This document shows, piece by piece, positions 8,224-15,246 of a stretch of 64,000 nucleotides of DNA. A program made the position numbers and the translations under genes. Numbering within the stretch: position 1 is the first letter of the stretch; every line of letters starts with the position of its first letter. The stretch covers positions 3,469,501 to 3,533,500 of the forward strand of contig NZ_CP151076.1 of NCBI RefSeq assembly GCF_038096165.1. The letters run 5' to 3'. The notes beneath the pieces are model-generated. The model was given only the letters and a program-made list of their open reading frames with translations. It ran no database searches and was not told the origin of the DNA. The DNA is from Pseudomonas sp. G.S.17 (GTDB lineage: Bacteria > Pseudomonadota > Gammaproteobacteria > Pseudomonadales > Pseudomonadaceae).

Positions 8224-8358
8224 ATGATCATCGTCACCTTGATCAATATGCTGATCATCACCACCGCTGTGTTCATCCACTACGAATGCTTGTTGCGCCT
8301 GAATCTACTCCTGCCCGGGCTGAAATTTATCCGCACTTCGAAAAACCATGAATATTGA
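8224..8358 (+). pseudogene. N-terminal shard of a potassium-channel-family membrane protein
   Basis: An ATG eight bases after the cyclase stop opens 44 codons beginning 'MIIVTLINMLIITTAVFIH' and continuing 'YECLLRLNLLLPGLK'. This resembles the first transmembrane helix and following loop of two-pore/ion-channel-family proteins of pseudomonads, but the pore and second helix are absent. The frame closes at 8356-8358, overlapping the next gene by 11 bases. Family assignment is from remembered sequence pattern, so moderate. It could instead be a real single-span small membrane protein. Confidence 0.5.
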
Positions 8359-8686
8359 CAGCAGCACTGAAGACTCCAGCGCTGCGCTGACCGCAAGGGA
8401 GGTTTGCCATATCCTGCGCGAGGTCACTTTCGAGCGTCGCGTCATGACCAAGGCATGCGATCAGTCCTGGGATGAGATCCATGCCGGCTTGTTCGTCGTT
8501 CTCGTCGACGGTTGGCGTATCACGATCTACAACGACTGCGACGCGCTCGACTACTGTGAAGAATGCATCAGCCCCGAGGGTAGGCGGTGGTCATTGGACA
8601 ATGGCGACCGCTACGGTACAGATCCGATCGCCCTGCTCTCGACCTGGGAACACGGGACGCTTGAGTGCCTACTGAAGCGATTGTGA
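8348..8686 (+). CDS. DUF7693-type hypothetical protein
   Basis: A soluble acidic protein of 112 residues. The pattern 'LTAREVCHILREV', 'SWDEIHAGLFVVLVDGWRITIYND' and 'YCEECISPEGRRW' ... 'DPIALLSTWEH' is that of a small uncharacterised family frequent in Pseudomonas (DUF7693). The CEEC pair of cysteines (about residues 76-79) could bind metal but this is not established. Function unknown. Its start overlaps the end of the channel-like shard. Confidence 0.75.
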   Translation: MNIDSSTEDSSAALTAREVCHILREVTFERRVMTKACDQSWDEIHAGLFVVLVDGWRITIYNDCDALDYCEECISPEGRRWSLDNGDRYGTDPIALLSTWEHGTLECLLKRL

Positions 8687-8746
8687 GCCAATTCTCAACC
8701 AGAACATGAGTACAATGCGGCACCTGAAACTTGAATATGCTCACTC

Positions 8747-9712
8747 ATGAAATTGTTGCTTTACGTCTTATTGCTGTCCATCTCCGTCATCAATCCCGCC
8801 TTCTCAAGCCCTCCATCTAATTTTTCCGAAGCCAAGGTCATCGCGAAGCAGAAGGTCTATCTCGATCAGGCCAACAGCGCGCAGGGTGATCTGTATTGCG
8901 GCTGCAAATGGACGTGGGTGGGGAAATCGGGTGGCCGTATCGATGCCGCTTCCTGCGGCCTTCAAGCCCGCAAACAAGAAAACCGCTCCGACAGAACCGA
9001 GTGGGAGCACATCGTTCCGGCATGGACGTTCGGCCATCAGCGGCAGTGCTGGCAGAATGGCGGTCGCGAACACTGTGTAAGTGATGATCCGGTGTTTCAG
9101 GCCATGGAAGCTGATCTGTTCAACCTTTACCCTTCAGTGGGTGAGGTCAATGGTGACAGGAGCAATTTCAACTACGGAATGGCGTCCGGCGTCGCGCCGC
9201 AATATGGTCAATGCAAGACCAAAGTCGACTTCGAGCAGCGCGAAGCCGAGCCACGCGATGAAGTGAAAGGCCTGGTAGCGAGGACGACGTTCTACATGTT
9301 CGACCGGTACAACCTGACCATGTCACGCCAGCAGCAACAGTTGTTCATGGCCTGGGACAGGCAGTTTCCAGTGACGCCCTGGGAAAAGGAGCGAAACGTC
9401 CGGATTGCGGCGATCATGGGCCACCCCAACCCGTTCGTGACCAACGACCGCACCTGGACGCAAGGCTACAAGACCGTCGGTGACGGTGTAGTCAGCTCGA
9501 TCCCGGACCGAGCTTCGCCGCCAGCAGCGCAGCCACCAGTCACTCGCTCAGCGTCAACTGGTGCGATCATCGGCAACCGCAATAGTCACGTGTATCACTT
9601 GCCCCACGGCTGCCCGAGCTACGACAAGGTTGCAGCGAAAAACCGGATGTCGTTTCAATCCGAATCTGAAGCCCTGGCGGCGGGCTATCAGAGAGCCGGG
9701 AACTGCAAATAA
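8747..9712 (+). CDS. secreted endonuclease I with C-terminal Ada-like zinc-ribbon domain
   Basis: This is a 321-residue nuclease of the endonuclease I (beta-beta-alpha-metal) family. A signal peptide (residues 1-21, ending 'NPAFSS') directs export. The catalytic region has 'TEWEHIVPAW' near residue 85 (His as general base) and the family hallmark 'NLYPSVGEVNGDRSNF' near 130-145, with several Cys for disulfides. After the nuclease domain, residues about 270-321 form an extra module ('HVYHLPHGCPSYDKV', 'SEALAAGYQRAGNCK') resembling the metal-binding fold of Ada-type proteins that often follows secreted nucleases. It likely degrades extracellular DNA for nutrients. No operon partner is evident. 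Confidence 0.92.
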   Translation: MKLLLYVLLLSISVINPAFSSPPSNFSEAKVIAKQKVYLDQANSAQGDLYCGCKWTWVGKSGGRIDAASCGLQARKQENRSDRTEWEHIVPAWTFGHQRQCWQNGGREHCVSDDPVFQAMEADLFNLYPSVGEVNGDRSNFNYGMASGVAPQYGQCKTKVDFEQREAEPRDEVKGLVARTTFYMFDRYNLTMSRQQQQLFMAWDRQFPVTPWEKERNVRIAAIMGHPNPFVTNDRTWTQGYKTVGDGVVSSIPDRASPPAAQPPVTRSASTGAIIGNRNSHVYHLPHGCPSYDKVAAKNRMSFQSESEALAAGYQRAGNCK

Positions 9713-9871
9713 GGAACGCGCAATGCCCTAAGCTGTGCTTACACGGTCGGCTAAAGGTATTGTTCGCGCTGGCCGAGCGAGCCTTTGCGAGGTGTCCGTC
9801 CGTGTTGGCGATAGAGGTTAGTGATGCAAGATGTGCGCAATGTTGAAGGCGTGGAAGATAGAGGAATTCCA

Positions 9872-11587
9872 ATGATCGAAGTCACAGAGGCACCCATAGC
9901 CAGGCTGCGTACCGCGCTTGAGTCAGGGCAGACAACCGCAGTCGAGCTGGTGCAGGCCTATCTGGCCAGGATTGACGCTTACGACGGCCCCGATACAGCG
10001 ACTGCCCTGAATGCAGTGGTGGTGCGCAACCCGGAGGCGATTGAAGAGGCTCGGGCGTCCGATAGTCGTCGGGCCAAAGGCGAGACTCTCAGCCCGCTCG
10101 ACGGGATCCCTTACACGGCCAAGGACAGCTATCTGGTCAAGGGTCTCACCGCCGCTTCGGGCAGCCCGGCTTTCGTCAATCTGGTCGCGCAGCGCGACGC
10201 TTTCACTATCAACCGCCTGCGTGCTGCCGGGGCAATCTGTCTGGGCAAGACCAATATGCCGCCCATGGCCAACGGCGGTATGCAACGCGGCGTCTATGGC
10301 CGCGCGGAGAGTCCGTATAACGCTGACTTCCTGACTGCGCCTTTTGCGTCCGGCTCATCCAACGGCGCCGGGACTGCAACGGCTGCAAGCTTTGCGGCTT
10401 TCGGCATGGCGGAAGAAACATGGTCCAGCGGCCGCGGCCCTGCGTCGAACAATGGTCTTTGCGCTTACACCCCTTCGCGTGGCGTGATTTCGGTGCGCGG
10501 TAACTGGCCTTTGACGCCGACCATGGACGTTGTCGTTCCGTACGCGAGAACCATGGCAGATTTGCTTGAAGTGCTGGATGTCGTGGTCGCGGAAGATCCC
10601 GACACGCGCGGCGATTTGTGGCGACTGCAGCCTTGGGTGCCGATCCCCAGCGTTGCATCGGTACGCCCCGCGTCCTATGCCGAACTTGCGGTCAGTCGCG
10701 ATGCTCTGGCCGGCAAACGCTTCGGCGTGCCGCGCATGTACATCAACGCCGATCCGGAAGCTGGCACCGCAGAGAAACCAGGCATCGGAGGTCCGACCGG
10801 GCAACGCATCATCACCCGCGCCTCGGTTATCGATCTGTGGCAGGACGCCCGCAAGGCGCTCGAGGCGGCTGGCGCTGAAGTGCTTGAGGTAGATTTCCCG
10901 CTTGTCTCCAATTGCGAAGGGGATCGTCCTGGCGCGCCAACCGTATTTACTCGCGGACTGGTGTCGAAGGAATTCCTGCATCATGAACTATGGGATTTGT
11001 CGGCCTGGGCGTTTGATGACTTCCTCCAGGCAAATGGTGATCCAGCCTTGAATCGTCTGGCCGATGTCGACGGGGCGAAGATCTTTCCTCACGATCCCGG
11101 GACGTTACCCAATCGTGAGGACGACCTCGCCGCCGGCATGGACGAATACGTGCGCATGGCCGAGCGCGGTATCACGCCCTGGAATCAGATCCCTACCCTG
11201 CCCGATGGCCTTCGGGGCCTGGAACAGACTCGACGCGTCGACCTGGAAGACTGGATGGACAAACTTGGCCTGGACGCGGTGCTGTTCCCGACGGTGGCCG
11301 ACGTCGGCCCGGCGAATGCCGATGTCGATCTGCAATCTGCCGATATCGCCTGGAGCAACGGCGTGTGGGTTGCCAACGGCAATCTCGCCATTCGCCACTT
11401 GGGCGTGCCAACCGTTACTGTCCCGATGGGCGTGATGGCCGACATCGGCATGCCGGCCGGACTCACCTTTGCCGGGCGCGCGTATGACGATTCGAATCTG
11501 TTGCGCTTTGCCTCGGCTTTCGAGTCGGCGGGGACCAAGCGTTTGATTCCACCGCGTACGCCAGCGCTGACGTTGCCGAACGGTTAA
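9872..11587 (+). CDS. amidase, amidase-signature (Ser-cisSer-Lys) family
   Basis: About 571 residues from the ATG at 9872, preferred because GAGGA sits 6 bases ahead; an in-frame GTG at 9821 would add 17 residues without support. The amidase-signature triad is visible: Lys in 'PYTAKDSY' (about 84), the cis-Ser in 'GSSNGAGTA' (about 160) and the nucleophile region 'WSSGRGPASNNG' (about 186), where the usual TGGSIR is diverged. The family hydrolyses linear amides. A DUF1989 protein of the kind accompanying urea or guanidine carboxylases lies downstream, suggesting a small amide or ureido substrate. No urea carboxylase is present. Substrate unassigned. Confidence 0.88.
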   Translation: MIEVTEAPIARLRTALESGQTTAVELVQAYLARIDAYDGPDTATALNAVVVRNPEAIEEARASDSRRAKGETLSPLDGIPYTAKDSYLVKGLTAASGSPAFVNLVAQRDAFTINRLRAAGAICLGKTNMPPMANGGMQRGVYGRAESPYNADFLTAPFASGSSNGAGTATAASFAAFGMAEETWSSGRGPASNNGLCAYTPSRGVISVRGNWPLTPTMDVVVPYARTMADLLEVLDVVVAEDPDTRGDLWRLQPWVPIPSVASVRPASYAELAVSRDALAGKRFGVPRMYINADPEAGTAEKPGIGGPTGQRIITRASVIDLWQDARKALEAAGAEVLEVDFPLVSNCEGDRPGAPTVFTRGLVSKEFLHHELWDLSAWAFDDFLQANGDPALNRLADVDGAKIFPHDPGTLPNREDDLAAGMDEYVRMAERGITPWNQIPTLPDGLRGLEQTRRVDLEDWMDKLGLDAVLFPTVADVGPANADVDLQSADIAWSNGVWVANGNLAIRHLGVPTVTVPMGVMADIGMPAGLTFAGRAYDDSNLLRFASAFESAGTKRLIPPRTPALTLPNG

Positions 11588-11616
11588 AGCAAGATGGGTA
11601 AGGCGCAAGGCGCAGG

Positions 11617-11766
11617 ATGAGCAATGGGCGAATTGTCCCAGGAAGGATGCGCGACTGGGTGTACGACAAAATCGCGCTGAATCGCTACCGACTGTTCGGC
11701 AGGTACGACACTTGCCAGGTGCCCACCGCAGACCACAGTGGACGTTTTTTGCAAGCAGGACCGTGA
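11617..11766 (+). pseudogene. C-terminal shard of a DUF393 (DCC-family) protein
   Basis: A short frame carries 'MRDWVYDKIALNRYRLFG' followed by 'RYDTCQVPT', which matches the C-terminal end of DUF393 thiol-disulfide-oxidoreductase-like proteins (typical pattern: basic helix, NRYRxFGR, then C-x-VP). The N-terminal DCC active-site motif is absent and an in-frame stop precedes at 11599. The shard lies between the amidase and the DUF1989 gene, so it marks a rearrangement inside what now looks like one locus. Confidence 0.6.
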
Positions 11767-11807
11767 CAACCAGCGGCGTGAGCCGGGTCATATAAACGGA
11801 GACTGGA

Positions 11808-12668
11808 ATGAAGCCAACCCCTATTACAGAAGCGCCAATAGACGCGGCACAACGCAAAGCCGTAAAGCCCGTTATCTGCTACCCGGTTGACCGTCTACCA
11901 CGCCCGGATATCTCCAGTTATCGCAGGGTTCGCGACGACTTGAGACTGATCGAGACCGTGGTGGTTCCTCCTCGTGATGCTGCGACTTTTACCGTGCCGG
12001 TCGGACATTTTTTTCGCATTGTCTCGACCGAAGGGTCGCAAGTGGGTGACCTGAACCTGTTCAATGCACTCGACTTGAAGGAGCGGTTTTATACCGGGAA
12101 AACACGCGCGCTGAATGGCACACATCTTGGCCTCGGCGATCAGTTGTATTCGAGTTTCCCTTACCTGCGCCCGATTGCCACGATCACTCATGACTCTCTG
12201 GACTGGTATGGTTTCGATGAATTCGGCGGGGCGGTACATGACGTGATCGGCACTCGCTGTGATCCTTACACCCACAATCTGCTGAGCAATGGCGGGCAGT
12301 ATCATCACTGTTGCCACTCGAACCTTACCCGCGCATTGTCCAAGGCAACCGGAATACCCCTGCATGAGGCTGAAGCCCATGTTCATGATGTGTTGAATGT
12401 CTTCATGTGCACCGGTTTTACCAGGGACACAGGCCAATACTTCATGAAGGCCAGCCCGGTGCGTCCTGGCGACTACCTGGAGCTTTTTGCAGAAGTGGAT
12501 CTTCTGGGGTGTCTTTCAGCCTGCCCCGGCGGGGATTGTTCGGCGGAACACTCATCGGACACAGCGAAGTGCTACCCCCTCCTTGTGGAAATCTACGAGG
12601 CATCTCGTCAACCTCAAGGCTGGATTGCACCTGCTATCAATGGGTATGACCGCAGCCACGGTGCCTGA
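11808..12668 (+). CDS. DUF1989 protein (urea carboxylase-associated / carboxyguanidine deiminase-like family)
   Basis: The 286-residue protein carries the DUF1989 pattern: 'GHFFRIVSTEGSQVGDLNLFNA' (about 66-87), 'YHHCCHSN' (about 165-172), 'NVFMCTGF' and 'CPGGDCSAEHSSDTA' near 240-255. These conserved His/Cys residues bind zinc in characterised relatives. Known members are the UAAP proteins beside urea carboxylases and CgdA/CgdB, the two subunits of carboxyguanidine deiminase. Here there is one copy, next to an amidase and with no carboxylase. GGAGACTGGA precedes the ATG. Deamination or deimination of a small carboxylated N-compound is a reasonable guess only. Confidence 0.85.
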   Translation: MKPTPITEAPIDAAQRKAVKPVICYPVDRLPRPDISSYRRVRDDLRLIETVVVPPRDAATFTVPVGHFFRIVSTEGSQVGDLNLFNALDLKERFYTGKTRALNGTHLGLGDQLYSSFPYLRPIATITHDSLDWYGFDEFGGAVHDVIGTRCDPYTHNLLSNGGQYHHCCHSNLTRALSKATGIPLHEAEAHVHDVLNVFMCTGFTRDTGQYFMKASPVRPGDYLELFAEVDLLGCLSACPGGDCSAEHSSDTAKCYPLLVEIYEASRQPQGWIAPAINGYDRSHGA

Positions 12669-12727
12669 AACCGGGACGGGGCCGGCCAAATCCGAGGCGG
12701 ACCAGTCGACCCCATCTCGCAGCAAGA

Positions 12728-13258
12728 TCAGCTCTGGCAGAAGCGAATCCGATTGCCAAAAGGGTCATAAACTTCCAGAACCTGTCCCCACCCTTGCTGA
12801 ACGATGTCTGGACGTCCGTAGCCGTAGCGCTTGGCAAGTAACTCGTCCCGCAGCAGTTCTATATTTTGCATCGGGACAAAGATCGTCGAACCAGGGCTCG
12901 CATCGCCATGATGTTCGGACAGGTGGAACTGCAACCCGTTTCGACTGATCCCTAGATACAGCGGTAGATCCGCTTCGAACCGGTGCTCGAATTCGACGCT
13001 GAAACCCAGGAAATCGACATAAAACTCGCGGGCCTTGGTTTCGTCAAATATGCGCAATATCGGAATGGCCTTGTCGAACGTAATCGCGGGTTGGCTACTT
13101 TCATCGGGAAGCATCGCTGATGCGATGTTCCAGTCCTTGTAGCCCAGCTGCTGCGCGACCAGTTCGAGTGCAGTGGAGTGAGACACTTGCTGATCACGCT
13201 GCTCTAACGAAGCGCGCAGGCTCTTGGCCATCTGCTTGGCTTTCTGGATTGAAAACAT
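12728..13258 (-). CDS. glyoxalase-superfamily (VOC) protein with N-terminal glyoxalase-related domain
   Basis: The 176-residue protein begins with a short helical domain (residues 1-50, 'KQMAKSLRASLEQRDQQVSH', 'LELVAQQLGYKDWN') known as the glyoxalase-related N-terminal domain. A single VOC module follows (about 60-175, 'IPILRIFDETKAREFYVDFL' to 'EVYDPFGNRIRF') of the bleomycin-resistance/glyoxalase fold. The His and Glu of the classic metal site are only partly evident ('LQFHLSEHHGD'). The start at 13258 follows AGGAGATGTC; an upstream in-frame start at 13315 is less likely. A role in drug or aldehyde binding is possible but not shown. Confidence 0.85.
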   Translation of the reverse strand: MFSIQKAKQMAKSLRASLEQRDQQVSHSTALELVAQQLGYKDWNIASAMLPDESSQPAITFDKAIPILRIFDETKAREFYVDFLGFSVEFEHRFEADLPLYLGISRNGLQFHLSEHHGDASPGSTIFVPMQNIELLRDELLAKRYGYGRPDIVQQGWGQVLEVYDPFGNRIRFCQS

Positions 13259-13565
13259 GACATCTCCTGGAGTCGAAGCCTTTTGGTGCTCGCGTTGCCA
13301 AACCTCGACTATCAAGAGAGCTGCGATAGGGTTTGGAAAAACATGCTTTCACCTTTCCTTTCGGGAGCGAGCGGCGGGCAGCATCGGCCAGCCGCGATAG
13401 TACACACCCACTCATGAAGGAGAAAGTTTTTCCCAACAAGGTGCATCAATAGTGCTGGCCATAAAAATACCCTTCCAGCAGCGATAAAAGCTTTGGCGCC
13501 CACCCTGATCGGTGTAGGAGGATTGATGAAAAACAACCCGCTTCGGCGGTTTTTTTCATGCCTGC
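13259..13565. other. about 300 bases with no supported gene
   Basis: Only short frames without ribosome sites or recognisable domains occur. The stretch holds the promoter side of the leftward VOC gene and, at its right end, an intrinsic terminator. Confidence 0.5.
13527..13557. terminator. bidirectional intrinsic terminator with UUCG tetraloop
   Basis: CCGC-TTCG-GCGG (13538-13549) is a stem capped by a stable TTCG tetraloop. It is preceded by an A-run and followed by seven T, so it can terminate in either direction. It ends the leftward DeoR remnant at 13566 and shields the leftward VOC gene. Confidence 0.75.
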
Positions 13566-13934
13566 TTATCGGTCAGCCATTTCCTGCTCGGACCACTGCT
13601 CGGCGGTCGCGGTCATGACATTGGCAATCTGGTCAAAGAAGGGGCCGAGCCGCTCGCGGGGCGCGTCGTGCTCCACCACCAACGTGGCGACTTCTTCACA
13701 GGGAGCGACCTGATAGTGCGCAACGCTAGACAGTTTTTCGTTGGTCACGGCCACCACCACCTGACCGCTCGCCGCCACTATCGCGCGTTTGAAATCGGCG
13801 TCATCGAGACCGACCGCTGTCACGCCGTTGTCCGGGTCGATGGCGCAAGCGCCTAGAAAGCACAGGTCAAAGTTGAACTGCCGCAGTTCCTGGACAGCCC
13901 TCAGACCACTCACACCTCCCGTTACCGGATTCCA
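13566..13934 (-). pseudogene. DeoR-family regulator, C-terminal shard
   Basis: The frame from 13934 reads 'NPVTGGVSGLRAVQELR', 'FDLCFLGACAIDPDNGVTA' and 'FKRAIVAASGQVVVAVTNEK', the sugar-phosphate-sensing C-terminal (DeoRC) domain. The N-terminal winged helix and first part of the sensor are missing; a stop at 13935-13937 marks the break. About 120 of the usual 250 residues remain. DeoR regulators normally control sugar operons, so this may be a leftover of an earlier regulator of the neighbouring hexuronate locus or of an unrelated one. Confidence 0.8.
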
Positions 13935-14012
13935 TTATGTTGAAGCCTGGCGTGGCGTCAAACCCGAAAATGATTCTTGGCAGGCGAAACTGTCGGATCC
14001 AAAAACCGCAAT

Positions 14013-14058
14013 TTGGTCTGTCCAATTAGGATTTATCAGATATTGGTCTTGCCAATAT
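14013..14058. promoter_or_regulatory. twin ExuR/UxuR-like operators upstream of the hexuronate arm
   Basis: Two dyads share the core TTGG-N5-CCAA: 14013-14025, and the longer ATATTGG-TCTTG-CCAATAT at 14040-14058. Their centres are 30 bp apart, close to three helical turns. The core matches the TTGGT/CCAA pattern known for E. coli ExuR and UxuR (GntR/FadR-type). The GntR regulator at 16792 is the natural candidate, controlling the genes from 14226. Confidence 0.65.
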
Positions 14059-14225
14059 TTTCCTCGGCGTGTAGTTTTTGGGTCTTGATCATCCCGGCGG
14101 GCAACTGTCCGCCTACAACAAAAAAGAGATCCTCAGAATGTGTAGATTCCCCGCCAGCCGGGCGCTCGGTGCCCTCTCCCGCTTATCGACATCCGTCGCC
14201 TGCGCGCCAGCCAAGGAGCATCACC

Positions 14226-15236
14226 ATGCTGACTGTCATCTGTAACGAACCAGGGTCGCTAATTGCCATCGAGCGTGAAAAACCGATCAGAAAGCCAGGA
14301 GAGATCCTTATCCGCATCAAGCGCGTCGGGGTTTGCGGCACCGATCTGCATATTTTCAGCGGCAATCAGCCTTACCTTGAATACCCCCGCGTGATGGGCC
14401 ATGAGTTCTCCGGACTTGTAGAAGAAACGGACAGCGCCAGCGATCTCGACACGGGTGATGTCGTGTACGTAATGCCCTATCTTTCCTGCGGGACATGCAT
14501 CGCCTGCCGCCAGGGCAAAACCAACTGCTGCACCCGCATTCAAGTGTTGGGGGTTCACTGCGACGGTGCCTTTACCGAATATCTGAGCATTCCTCACGAA
14601 TTCGTCCACAAGGCAGTGGGAATTTCCCTTGATCAGGCCGCGATGATCGAGTTTCTGTCCATCGGCGCTCACGCCGTACGTCGTTCAAATGTCCAGGCGG
14701 ATAAGCGCGTGCTGGTGGTTGGCACCGGCCCGATTGGCATGGCGGCAGCGATCTTTGCCAGCCTGCGCGGCGCCAAAGTCACCGTTCTGGATACCCGTGA
14801 TGATCGTCTGTCGTTCTGTAAGGAACACCTGAAGATTCACGCGTCGGTGAAAATCGGCGAAGGCGACAAGGAGTCCCTGGCTGAGCTCACCGAGGGTGAT
14901 TTTTTCGACGTCGTGTTTGATGCCACCGGCAATGCCCGGGCAATGGAGCGCGGGTTCGAGTTCATCGCCCACGGCGGCACCTACGTGATGATTTCGGTAG
15001 TTCGGGACTCCATCACCTTCTCCGACCCCGAATTTCACAAGCGTGAAGCCACGTTGATGGGTAGCCGCAACGCCACCAAGGAAGACTTCCGTCATGTCGA
15101 GGAATGCTTGCGCAACGGGTTGATTCCGGATGCCGCCCTCAATACTCATCGGCTGACGCTGGGCGATGTTGCCAACTCATTCACGACATTGCTCGACCCG
15201 AAACAAGGCGTCGTCAAAGCAATCATCGAGTGTTAG
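14226..15236 (+). CDS. zinc-binding alcohol dehydrogenase, L-galactonate/L-threonine dehydrogenase-like
   Basis: This 336-residue medium-chain dehydrogenase has catalytic zinc ligands in 'GVCGTDLHIF' (about 36-45) and 'GHEFSG' (about 60). The four structural-zinc Cys lie in 'CGTCIACRQGKTNCC' (about 88-104), and the NAD-binding 'VVGTGPIGMAAA' is near 165. It is closest in type to E. coli LgoD (YjjN) and RspB, which oxidise or reduce aldonates and uronate-derived ketoacids. The ATG at 14226 has AAGGAG ahead. It leads the rightward arm with uxaA ten bases behind, so oxidation of an aldonate such as L-galactonate to tagaturonate is plausible but inferred. Confidence 0.85.
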   Translation: MLTVICNEPGSLIAIEREKPIRKPGEILIRIKRVGVCGTDLHIFSGNQPYLEYPRVMGHEFSGLVEETDSASDLDTGDVVYVMPYLSCGTCIACRQGKTNCCTRIQVLGVHCDGAFTEYLSIPHEFVHKAVGISLDQAAMIEFLSIGAHAVRRSNVQADKRVLVVGTGPIGMAAAIFASLRGAKVTVLDTRDDRLSFCKEHLKIHASVKIGEGDKESLAELTEGDFFDVVFDATGNARAMERGFEFIAHGGTYVMISVVRDSITFSDPEFHKREATLMGSRNATKEDFRHVEECLRNGLIPDAALNTHRLTLGDVANSFTTLLDPKQGVVKAIIEC

Positions 15237-15246
15237 GAGCAGCGTG

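Noticed and set aside
13312..13536. Leftward frame of 74 codons between the VOC gene and the terminator
   Set aside because: No ribosome site and no recognisable domain; it overlaps the promoter side of the VOC gene.
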